Origin: Mediterraneibacter gnavus ATCC 29149
Lineage (GTDB): Bacteria > Bacillota > Clostridia > Lachnospirales > Lachnospiraceae
DNA length: 64,000 bases
NCBI RefSeq assembly: GCF_008121495.1
Contig: NZ_CP043051.1
Location: forward strand, 3,224,688 to 3,288,687
Direction: 5' to 3'
Below, piece by piece: positions 43,182 through 50,599 of the stretch (positions are counted from its first letter, which is position 1; each line of letters opens with the position of its first letter). The position numbers and the translations under genes were made by a program. A model generated the notes under the pieces. That model did no database searches and had not been told where the DNA came from. It was given only the letters and a program-made list of their open reading frames with translations.

Positions 43182-43577
43182 TTAATCTTCCTTCAAATAT
43201 TTTTCAATTTCTCCGACTAATCCCATATCCGCCGGTAGCCACTCCAAACTTCCCAGTGTATCCTTCGTCAACCATTTTGCAGCTTCATGTTCTTTGAGCA
43301 CCAAATCCCCGGATTTGATTTTACAAATAAAGCACCCCATAGATAAATGAAAGTTCGGATAATCGTATTCAACCGTATCCAACAACTCAATCACTTCCAC
43401 TTCCGTATCTAGTTCTTCTTTAATTTCTCTTACAATCGCTTCTTCTGGTGTCTCGCCAGGTTCAATCTTTCCTCCGGGAAATTCCCATCCATCTTTAAAT
43501 TCACCATATCCGCGCTGTGTCGCAAACACTTTGCCGTTTTCAATTATTATAGCAGCAACAACTCTAACTGTCTTCAT
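43182..43577 (-). CDS. NUDIX hydrolase (MutT-like dNTP pyrophosphohydrolase)
   Basis: The 131-residue protein has a complete NUDIX box GGKIEPGETPEEAIVREIKEEL (about residues 35-56) after the typical VVAAIIIENGKVFATQRGYGEFKDGWEFPGG start. This is the 8-oxo-dGTPase-like MutT/CTP pyrophosphohydrolase group. The ATG at 43577 is used; an upstream TTG is weaker. It lies 40 bp after the large helicase gene and its stop is 1 bp before the next ATG, so the genes are co-translated. It probably removes damaged or unusual nucleotides. Confidence 0.9.
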   Translation of the reverse strand: MKTVRVVAAIIIENGKVFATQRGYGEFKDGWEFPGGKIEPGETPEEAIVREIKEELDTEVEVIELLDTVEYDYPNFHLSMGCFICKIKSGDLVLKEHEAAKWLTKDTLGSLEWLPADMGLVGEIEKYLKED

Positions 43578-43617
43578 GAACAATTCATTCCTTTCCTATT
43601 CTCATCGCTGAACACCA

Positions 43618-46575
43618 TTACCCATTTATAATGTACTCGTAAATATCCTCTCGAACCGGAGTATCCAATGCCCATTCGATTTCAACTGCTGATTTATCCG
43701 TATTCGGCATTATAAATTCTTTTACTTCGCCCGTGGCATACATTCGCCCCAAATAATAGAATTCTTTTGATATTTTATCATCCTTGTTTTTTCTCACAAA
43801 AAGCTGAACATCTATTCCTCGTTCCTTCGCATTTAAGAAATTCTGCACATCTTCTGATTCAATACTTCTTCCACTTTTTGAAATCGCAATCAATCGATTG
43901 TGGCTTGTAAAATGATCTTCGTATTTTGTAGTATCACTAATATCATTCTGCTTATCATAGTTGATAAATACAGGAAATGTTTTTGTTTTTTTATCATACT
44001 TATATCCACCAATATTCAATGGAACTTCATTTCTTTCCCAATTTAACAAACGACAAGCATCTTCGTATGTATATTTTTGATACAGAACTAAATCCGTATC
44101 TTGATAACGCATGCTGAAATTTTCTTTATAACGAGAAATACCAAAGTCAATTAGTTCTTCTAAGATATTATAGAAATCTTCATTTTGCAGCATTTCGCCA
44201 AATGATTGGGACATACTGTAGTCTGATCCTTCTTTTTCTAAAAAAACACACTGAGAATATGTTTTCTTAGCTGCGCTTGTAGGGAATTCATTTGTCATCA
44301 TGTTAACAACATTCTCTGCGCAATCATCATCCATGGAACAGTTATAATTTTCATGCAATGATTTCTTTAATTGGGTCATGATTCCATGTTGATATTTAAG
44401 CAATCGTTTCAACATTTCCAGCTCATGAATTCTTTTCCCACTTGCCAGCTTTTTAGAAACGAATTCTATTACCTTTTCTTCCGCTTCGGACAACCGAATT
44501 GTATATTCTTTTTCATATTTCACAAGAAACTTATAATAAGAGCCCAAGCTATTATTATCAAAAATCCGAAGTACATCCATTTCTCCGTATTTATCAAAAT
44601 CACCCAATGCCGGAATATGTCCTAACTTATTTTTCAGATTTGTATAATTCTCACGAATCAATTTAATATCACTAAAATTCGCATTATCAATCGCTTGAAA
44701 AATTCGTTTTCTTGAAACCTCGTCAAAGTGGATCGTACTTGCCCCAGGGATTACTCGTCCGCCTTCTGTAACATAACGGCGAATATTATCCTTGTTATAA
44801 CTGAGATCTCCGGAAAGTGCAATTGGAATCATGAAATTGTTACGATAATTCCCAATAAAATCAATAACAACTACGTATTCTTTATCTTCTGCTTTACGAA
44901 GGCCTCGTCCCAATTGCTGGATAAAAATAACTGGAGATTCCGTTGGTCGAAGCATAATAACTTGATTAATTTCCGGAACATCTACACCTTCTGAGAAAAT
45001 ATCCACAGAAATAATATAATCCAATGCATCCTCATCTTCATCACCGGCAAGTCTTTCAATAGCTACTGCTCTCGTCGCTTCTGAATCGCTACCACTTAAT
45101 ACAAGCGTTCTCCATCCTTTTTCATTAAACTTGGTCGATAGTTCTCTTGCCTCGTCAATACGACTGCAGAAAATCAAGCCTTTTACTCTATCTCCACTAT
45201 AGCCAAAAAATTCTGCCTGTTTCATGACATTATGTACACGCTCATCCGATGTTAAACATCTGAAATTTTCCACCTTTTCCTGCTTAGATTTTCCTGCATC
45301 TGCAATCACTTCCAAATCGGTAATTCCAAAATAATGAAACGGGCAAAGCAAATCTTCTTCCATAGCATCCTGCAAACGAATCTCATAAGCAATCTGATGG
45401 TTAAAAATTTCATAAATATTTCTTCCATCCAGATTATCATCCCGTTTATCCGGGGTCGCCGTCATCCCAAGCCAAAGTTTAGGCTGAAAATAATCCATTA
45501 CCTTTTTATAACTATTTGCAGCACTATGATGCGCTTCATCAATCACAATCGCATCAAATGCTGTTTTTCCATATTTCTCTAATATCTCGTCTTTACTTAA
45601 TGTCTGGATCGTAGCAAACACAAAATCCGCATCATATTTCTGATGTTTTCCCGTAACCAGTCCCATCACCACTTGTCCACCAAACACTTTCCGATACGAC
45701 TTCATGGCTTGTTTTGCAATCTGATTTCGATGTACCAAAAACAAAACTCTCTGAAACCCCAACTCACGCATAGCAAAAGCGGAGGCATATGTTTTCCCAG
45801 TACCCGTTGCTGAAATCAGCAATGCCCGATTTTCTCCAGCCTCATATATTTTTTGCAGATTGTTGATAAATCCAACCTGCATAGAATTCGGCTGTAATCG
45901 ATAAACCTCCAAAGATGGAATTTCTGTCTCACGCGCTAATTTCTTCTGTTTTTGAATAATCTTATTTCTTGTATAAGCATCTGTATATCTTTTAATAAAT
46001 TCTTCAAAAGGCAATGCCTGCTCAGAATTCCACAGTTGGTCGAATTCCTCTACAACATTATGCGTATATTCCCCCTGCTCTGTTGAAACAATCTTTGTAT
46101 TCCATTCCCGATTTGTTGTCAGAGCACTTGATGTCATATTGGAACTTCCCACAATGATCCGATATATTTCTTCCTTTTTGAAAATATATCCCTTTGTATG
46201 AAATCCTTCTTTTCTATTTTCTGTCACAAACATCTTTAGCTCAAGATTTTCAAACTGTGCGAGCTTTCGCAGAGCCTCTGGTTCACTGAATGTCAGATAG
46301 TCTGTTGTGAGTATCTTTCCCCGGACCCCGCGATATTCCAACTCCCGTAATGTCTGAAGAAGCGGCGTAATACCACCCATTGTAATGAACGCAACACTGA
46401 TTGCAAATTCTTCACAGTTCAGCAGCTCGTCCTCAACAGATGAGATTACCTTACGCCCTTCTTTATAATTGTTTGATATAAACTGTGGCTTGTATGCCAG
46501 ATTTGACGCATGACTGTAATTGATAAACGCTGTCGTCAATCCTTGTTTCAACTGTATAATCTTCTTTTCTTCCAT
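43618..46575 (-). CDS. PLD-like nuclease-DEAD/DEAH helicase-DUF3427 protein
   Basis: The 985-residue multidomain protein begins with a phospholipase D-like nuclease domain (about 35-195: FHTKGYIFKKEE and IIVGSSNMTSSALTTNREW, an HxK plus GSSN motif). A superfamily II helicase follows (about 225-620) with Walker A LISATGTGKTYASAF, DEAH box VIDEAHHSAANSY, motif III GMTATPDKRDD and motif VI QQLGRGLRKAEDKEY. The C-terminal ~350 residues are a DUF3427-type domain (RLLNWERNEVPLNIGGYKYD and similar). Such proteins are common in genome-defence islands and resemble restriction-helicase subunits. It leads a four-gene operon with its own promoter. All catalytic motifs look intact. Confidence 0.9.
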   Translation of the reverse strand: MEEKKIIQLKQGLTTAFINYSHASNLAYKPQFISNNYKEGRKVISSVEDELLNCEEFAISVAFITMGGITPLLQTLRELEYRGVRGKILTTDYLTFSEPEALRKLAQFENLELKMFVTENRKEGFHTKGYIFKKEEIYRIIVGSSNMTSSALTTNREWNTKIVSTEQGEYTHNVVEEFDQLWNSEQALPFEEFIKRYTDAYTRNKIIQKQKKLARETEIPSLEVYRLQPNSMQVGFINNLQKIYEAGENRALLISATGTGKTYASAFAMRELGFQRVLFLVHRNQIAKQAMKSYRKVFGGQVVMGLVTGKHQKYDADFVFATIQTLSKDEILEKYGKTAFDAIVIDEAHHSAANSYKKVMDYFQPKLWLGMTATPDKRDDNLDGRNIYEIFNHQIAYEIRLQDAMEEDLLCPFHYFGITDLEVIADAGKSKQEKVENFRCLTSDERVHNVMKQAEFFGYSGDRVKGLIFCSRIDEARELSTKFNEKGWRTLVLSGSDSEATRAVAIERLAGDEDEDALDYIISVDIFSEGVDVPEINQVIMLRPTESPVIFIQQLGRGLRKAEDKEYVVVIDFIGNYRNNFMIPIALSGDLSYNKDNIRRYVTEGGRVIPGASTIHFDEVSRKRIFQAIDNANFSDIKLIRENYTNLKNKLGHIPALGDFDKYGEMDVLRIFDNNSLGSYYKFLVKYEKEYTIRLSEAEEKVIEFVSKKLASGKRIHELEMLKRLLKYQHGIMTQLKKSLHENYNCSMDDDCAENVVNMMTNEFPTSAAKKTYSQCVFLEKEGSDYSMSQSFGEMLQNEDFYNILEELIDFGISRYKENFSMRYQDTDLVLYQKYTYEDACRLLNWERNEVPLNIGGYKYDKKTKTFPVFINYDKQNDISDTTKYEDHFTSHNRLIAISKSGRSIESEDVQNFLNAKERGIDVQLFVRKNKDDKISKEFYYLGRMYATGEVKEFIMPNTDKSAVEIEWALDTPVREDIYEYIING

Positions 46576-46614
46576 ATTTGTTCCTTTTCGATCTTTTTCT
46601 GCACTATTTCTCTT

Positions 46615-46643
46615 ATTTTAGCATTTTACCAAAATAATCACAA
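46615..46643 (-). promoter_or_regulatory. promoter of the helicase-NUDIX-GIY-MazG operon
   Basis: TTGTGA (46638-46643) and TAAAAT (46615-46620) on the minus strand are spaced by exactly 17 bp. The start codon is ~40 bp downstream and a terminator of the ABC operon lies just upstream, so the four genes form their own transcription unit. Confidence 0.6.
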
Positions 46644-46657
46644 TCAGAACTTCAAAA

Positions 46658-46691
46658 CAGGGAACCTCCCGCTACCGCCGAAGGTTCCCTG
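46658..46691 (-). terminator. intrinsic terminator of the amino-acid ABC operon
   Basis: A perfect 10-bp stem CAGGGAACCT/AGGTTCCCTG with a 14-nt loop is followed by T4 on the minus strand. It lies 16 bp after the ATPase-gene stop. Confidence 0.85.
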
Positions 46692-46706
46692 TCTCATTTC
46701 TCCATA

Positions 46707-47465
46707 TTATTCCACCGATAATTTCCCCAAAAATTCCTGCATTCTTCCATGTTCTGATGTAAAGACCTCTTCCGGAGTGCCTTCCACCGCAATGACACCT
46801 TTATCCATAAAGATGATCTTATCAGCCACGTTCCGCGCAAAATTCATTTCATGTGTCACGATCACCATAGTCATATGCTCTGCCGCCAGATCCTTAATTA
46901 CCTTCAAAATCTCCCCCGTCAACTCCGGATCCAGCGCAGAAGTCGGTTCATCAAAAAACAGCATCTTCGGTTTCATCGCCAGTGCCCGTGCGATCGATAC
47001 ACGCTGCTGCTGCCCTCCGGAGAGCTGATACGGATATGCATCCGCCTTATCCGCAAGTCCCATCTTTGTAAGGAGCTTCTTCGCCTCCTCATAGACTTCT
47101 TCTTTCTCTCGCTTCTGCACACGGATCGGTGCATCTGTAATATTTTTGATGACGGAAAAATGAGGAAACAGATTGAAGTTCTGGAATACCAGACCAAAGC
47201 AGGACTGAATCTCTTTCATCTCCTGCTTTTTCGGAAAAGCGGGTTTTCCATTTTCCACCCATGCCGCTCTTTTTCCCAGATACAAAATCTCACCGTCATC
47301 AATCGTCTCCAGCATCGTCGCACAGCGGAGCAGCGTAGACTTGCCGGAACCGGACGGGCCGATGATCGCCAGAATCTCTCCCTGCTCTACAGAAAGCGAA
47401 ATATCCCGGATCACCGGCATCCCGCCGAATTCTTTTTTGATATGTTTCATTTCCAAAAGACTCAT
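46707..47465 (-). CDS. amino-acid ABC transporter ATP-binding protein
   Basis: The 252-residue ATPase of the GlnQ/HisP family has Walker A GPSGSGKST (near residue 37), Q-loop LVFQNFNLFPH, signature LSGGQQQRVSIARAL, Walker B MLFFDEPTSALD and H-loop IVTHE. It powers uptake of polar amino acids with the permease and binding protein encoded directly upstream (12-bp gaps). It is the last gene of the three-gene operon. Confidence 0.96.
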   Translation of the reverse strand: MSLLEMKHIKKEFGGMPVIRDISLSVEQGEILAIIGPSGSGKSTLLRCATMLETIDDGEILYLGKRAAWVENGKPAFPKKQEMKEIQSCFGLVFQNFNLFPHFSVIKNITDAPIRVQKREKEEVYEEAKKLLTKMGLADKADAYPYQLSGGQQQRVSIARALAMKPKMLFFDEPTSALDPELTGEILKVIKDLAAEHMTMVIVTHEMNFARNVADKIIFMDKGVIAVEGTPEEVFTSEHGRMQEFLGKLSVE

Positions 47466-47477
47466 TCCGGAAACCTC

Positions 47478-48125
47478 CTAATGATAATAATTCAGCTTTT
47501 TTTCAAATAATTCCATCACTCCGGCAACCACATAGTTAAAGATATAGTAGTAAACACCGGCAATAAAAAATGGAAGTACGGTTGTCTGTGCCGCCGCAAT
47601 CTGTTTTGCCACTGCAAACATCTCAATATAAGACAGGGAATACACAAGGGACGTATCTTTCACCAGTGTGATCACTTCATTTGTCACAGACGGAAGCACG
47701 TTCTTTACCATCTGCGGCAGCACAATCCGGAAAAATGTCTGCCCTCTGGAATACCCTAAAAGTGTGGCTGCCTCATACTGTCCTTTGGGGATCGATTCGA
47801 TTCCGGAACGATAGATTTCTGCAAAATATGCCGCATAATTCAGAGAGCATCCAAGAAGGATCGCCGTCAGCTTATACCCGCCGATATTCATCTGCCACAG
47901 ATAATACGGTGCGAAATACCACACCAGAAGCTGCAGCATCAACGGGGTTCCGCGCATGATCGAAATATAGATCTTCACGATCCAGCTGATCGGCTTGATC
48001 CTGCTCACCCTTCCGAAATATACGAGCATCCCCAGAGGCAGAGAAAAGATCAGCGTCATAAAAAAGATCAGGCAGGTCTGTCCGAATCCTGCTGTCATTT
48101 GCCTCAACATCACATCAAAACTCAT
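47478..48125 (-). CDS. amino-acid ABC transporter permease
   Basis: The 215-residue membrane protein has about five helices and the HisMQ-type EAA motif (EAATLLGYSRGQTFFRIVLPQ, near residue 128), plus MRGTPLMLQLLVWYF near residue 54. A single permease gene implies a homodimer. It lies between the binding-protein and ATPase genes and is clearly co-transcribed. Confidence 0.95.
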   Translation of the reverse strand: MSFDVMLRQMTAGFGQTCLIFFMTLIFSLPLGMLVYFGRVSRIKPISWIVKIYISIMRGTPLMLQLLVWYFAPYYLWQMNIGGYKLTAILLGCSLNYAAYFAEIYRSGIESIPKGQYEAATLLGYSRGQTFFRIVLPQMVKNVLPSVTNEVITLVKDTSLVYSLSYIEMFAVAKQIAAAQTTVLPFFIAGVYYYIFNYVVAGVMELFEKKLNYYH

Positions 48126-48138
48126 GTCTCTTCCCCTC

Positions 48139-48969
48139 TTATTTTAAAGTCACCATATCCGCAATCTCGTATTTCTCAGCCAGCTTTGCAACTGTTCCGT
48201 CTTCTGTCAGTTTTTTCAGATCCGCATTGACTACGTCGCACAGCTCCTGATTCCCTTTCTTAAACCCGATCGCATACTGCTCTGTATTCAATGTCTCATC
48301 CAGAATCTTATATCCTTCCCCTCTGGACTTGATCTGATAATTGGCAACTCCCACATCGATTGCAAGTGCATCCAGCGCGCCTGCCTGAAGCTCGGTAAAT
48401 GCGGTGTTGTAATCTGCAAACTCATTCAAAGCTCCAAATGTATCTGCCAGTTTTTTCTGACCGCCTTCTTCTTCACTCTGCAGTAGATCCAGTGCCGCGC
48501 TTGCAGCCTGTACACCGACTGTCTTTCCCGCCAGATCTTCCAGGGTATCAATACCGGATTTTTCTGCCACAACAATCACCTGACTGTTGTCTACATACGG
48601 AGTTGAAAATGTATAATCGTCTTCCCTTCCATTCATGGTAAATCCATTCCAGATGCAGTCAATCGAACCGGAATTAAGTTCCATGTCTTTGGAATCCCAG
48701 TTGAGCGGTTTTTTTACAAGCTCCCAGCCTTCCAGTTTACAGACTGCCTCTGCCAGCTCCAGATCAAATCCTGTGTATTCTCCGTTCTCGTCCATATATC
48801 CGTATGGCGGATATTCTGCATCAAATCCTACCGTAAACGTTTTCTTATCTTCCACACTTTCTGCTGTCTTTGCATCTTCCCCGGATGCATTGTTTTTTTC
48901 TCCACATCCTGCCAGTACCATTGCTGCCATCGCTGTCCCTGCCAAAATCAGCGCTAATTTCTTTTTCAT
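48139..48969 (-). CDS. amino-acid ABC transporter substrate-binding lipoprotein
   Basis: The 276-residue protein has a lipoprotein signal with lipobox VLAGC (Cys22) and an acidic linker. A periplasmic-binding-protein domain follows (FTVGFDAEYPPYGYMDENGEYTGFDLELAEAV; TFSTPYVDNSQVIVV; TVGVQAASAALDLL), of the family-3 polar amino-acid/cystine type. Substrate specificity cannot be fixed from motifs alone; cystine or glutamine are typical. It heads the operon behind a TTGACA promoter. Confidence 0.94.
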   Translation of the reverse strand: MKKKLALILAGTAMAAMVLAGCGEKNNASGEDAKTAESVEDKKTFTVGFDAEYPPYGYMDENGEYTGFDLELAEAVCKLEGWELVKKPLNWDSKDMELNSGSIDCIWNGFTMNGREDDYTFSTPYVDNSQVIVVAEKSGIDTLEDLAGKTVGVQAASAALDLLQSEEEGGQKKLADTFGALNEFADYNTAFTELQAGALDALAIDVGVANYQIKSRGEGYKILDETLNTEQYAIGFKKGNQELCDVVNADLKKLTEDGTVAKLAEKYEIADMVTLK

Positions 48970-49039
48970 CTTTGTTTCCTCCCTGTTTGTACGTCATTAT
49001 GCTAATGATTGACCACTTTACTATACTAAACTGTTTTTC

Positions 49040-49068
49040 ATGGTATCATATATTTCCGGCATTGTCAA
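49040..49068 (-). promoter_or_regulatory. promoter of the amino-acid ABC operon
   Basis: A perfect TTGACA (minus strand, 49063-49068) and a TACCAT -10 box (49040-49045) are spaced by 17 bp, ~75 bp before the binding-protein ATG. Confidence 0.7.
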
Positions 49069-49094
49069 TGTTTATCGTGACAGGATATGTAACC

Positions 49095-49123
49095 TTGACA
49101 GAAAATTCCACAAATAGTATCAT
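49095..49123 (+). promoter_or_regulatory. promoter of the EutS-EutS-EutP operon
   Basis: TTGACA (49095-49100) and TATCAT (49118-49123) are spaced by 17 bp, ~33 bp upstream of the first ATG. It is divergent from, and within 30 bp of, the ABC promoter. Confidence 0.75.
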
Positions 49124-49155
49124 TTACTTATGTTATGAAAGAGAGGAATTTTTAA

Positions 49156-49521
49156 ATGTCAAACAACCATGAAGAACAGATCCGAATCGTGCAGGAGACC
49201 GTAGCCGGCAAAGAGATCACCTTTGCTCATGTAATGGGTGGTCCGGCGCCGATCGTATATCAGAAACTTGGTCTGAATCCACAGGTCGATTATCGTTCTT
49301 CTGCTATCGGAATTATGAATATGACGCCGCCGGAATCTGCTGTCATCGCATCCGATATCGCAGTAAAAAGCGGAAACATTTACCTTGGATTTGCAGATCG
49401 TTTTACAGGAACACTCATCATCACAGGAGAGATTTCAGACGTCATGTCTGCCCTGACAGAAGTGGTAACCTTTTTCAGAGATTCTCTGGGATATGTCGTT
49501 TGTGATATTACAAAGAGATAG
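49156..49521 (+). CDS. bacterial microcompartment shell protein, EutS/PduU family
   Basis: The 121-residue protein is a circularly permuted single BMC-domain shell protein of the EutS/PduU type: VAGKEITFAHVMGGPAPIVYQKLGL, AIGIMNMTPPESAVIASDIAVKSG and FADRFTGTLIITGEISDVMSALTEVV. Such hexamers form minor facets of ethanolamine or propanediol compartments. AGAGAGG is a good ribosome binding site. The next gene is a second copy of the same family. No signature enzymes or other shell genes are nearby, so the metabolic identity of the compartment is unknown. Confidence 0.9.
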   Translation: MSNNHEEQIRIVQETVAGKEITFAHVMGGPAPIVYQKLGLNPQVDYRSSAIGIMNMTPPESAVIASDIAVKSGNIYLGFADRFTGTLIITGEISDVMSALTEVVTFFRDSLGYVVCDITKR

Positions 49522-49532
49522 GAAGTGTGACC

Positions 49533-49961
49533 ATGACTCGTATAACAAAGGAAGAACTTCTGGAAAAGATTTTCAATGATGACTATGAGCATCTGAAAGG
49601 GAAAAAACTGCGCATGACACGTGTTCGTGTTCCCGGCAAAGAAGTTTGTCTGGCTCACATCATCAATACTTCCCAGACCCCTGTTTATCAGAATCTGGGA
49701 TTGCATATCGGTGTACATGAGGGGGAGGATCACACCGGAGAATCCATTGGTCTGATCCGTTTTACCCCATGGGAAGCAGTTGTCGTTGCTGCGGATGTGG
49801 CAATGAAAAGCGCCGATGTAGAAATTGGATTTATGGATCGCTTCTGCGGTTCCCTCATTTTAACCGGCGGTCTGTCACAGGTACAGACTGCGGTGGAAGA
49901 AGTCGTTCGATTTTTTCATGAAGATCTGGGATTTCGCACCTGTGAGATCCATAAAAACTAA
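49533..49961 (+). CDS. second EutS/PduU-family shell protein with N-terminal extension
   Basis: The 142-residue protein carries the same permuted BMC fold (RMTRVRVPGKEVCLAHIINTSQTPVYQNLGL, SIGLIRFTPWEAVVVAADVAMKSADVEIGFMDRFCGSLILTGGLSQVQTAVEEV). It has ~25 extra N-terminal residues (MTRITKEELLEKIFNDDYEHLKG), predicted helical, which may be an encapsulation-like or contact peptide. The two shell proteins share clear core similarity but are diverged, so the duplication is old. The ATG at 49533 is preferred with AGGAAG upstream. Confidence 0.88.
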   Translation: MTRITKEELLEKIFNDDYEHLKGKKLRMTRVRVPGKEVCLAHIINTSQTPVYQNLGLHIGVHEGEDHTGESIGLIRFTPWEAVVVAADVAMKSADVEIGFMDRFCGSLILTGGLSQVQTAVEEVVRFFHEDLGFRTCEIHKN

Positions 49962-49982
49962 GAGGACCGGAGACATGACGAT

Positions 49983-50510
49983 ATGAAAAAATTATTTTTG
50001 ATGGGAAGAAGTGAAGCCGGAAAGACTTCCCTGACACAGGCATTAAAAGGGGAAGAGCTTCACTATGAAAAAACACAATATACGATTACGGCGGATGATA
50101 CCATTGACTCTCCGGGAGAATATGCGGAGTCAAAACAGTTCGGTGCCGGTCTTGCATGCTTTTCTTTTGAAGCGGACGTTGTCGGGATCGTTCAGGCAGC
50201 GGATGAACCATACAACCTGTTTAGTCCCTGTCTGCGCACGTTTATCCTGCGGCCGCTGATTGGCATCATTACCAAGACCGATTCCCCCTATGCCAATGTT
50301 CCTATGATAAAACAGTGGCTTTTAAATGCCGGCTGCGATCGTATTTTTCTTGTAAATAACGTGACCCGGGAGGGAATTGACGAATTGATGGAATACCTTG
50401 CCGAAGATCCGGTCAAGATTACCATGGAACAGGCAAAATTCAAACAGCATCTGGGGCTGAATGAATGGGATCCTCTGCCGGATGGCGTAGAATATCCGGA
50501 TGGAATTTAA
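49983..50510 (+). CDS. eutP: EutP/PduV-family microcompartment GTPase
   Basis: The 175-residue Ras-like GTPase has a P-loop GRSEAGKTSL (residues 8-17), T-rich switch segment and guanine-specific motif TKTD (near residue 92). EutP/PduV proteins accompany ethanolamine- and propanediol-utilisation loci, where they may act in compartment positioning or as kinases (EutP has been reported to have acetate-kinase activity). It is the third gene of the shell-protein mini-operon and is followed by a bidirectional terminator. Enzymes are absent here. Confidence 0.9.
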   Translation: MKKLFLMGRSEAGKTSLTQALKGEELHYEKTQYTITADDTIDSPGEYAESKQFGAGLACFSFEADVVGIVQAADEPYNLFSPCLRTFILRPLIGIITKTDSPYANVPMIKQWLLNAGCDRIFLVNNVTREGIDELMEYLAEDPVKITMEQAKFKQHLGLNEWDPLPDGVEYPDGI

Positions 50511-50529
50511 ATAAACTTCAGTAAAACAC

Positions 50530-50566
50530 AAAACGAGATGCATTTCCATATGATGCATCTCGTTTT
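50530..50566. terminator. bidirectional intrinsic terminator
   Basis: A perfect 14-bp stem AAAACGAGATGCAT/ATGCATCTCGTTTT with a 9-nt loop lies between the convergent EutP and P-type ATPase genes. It has A4 on one side and T5 on the other. Confidence 0.9.
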
Positions 50567-50599
50567 TATGTTTTACAATCTATCCGGACTGTTCGCTTC

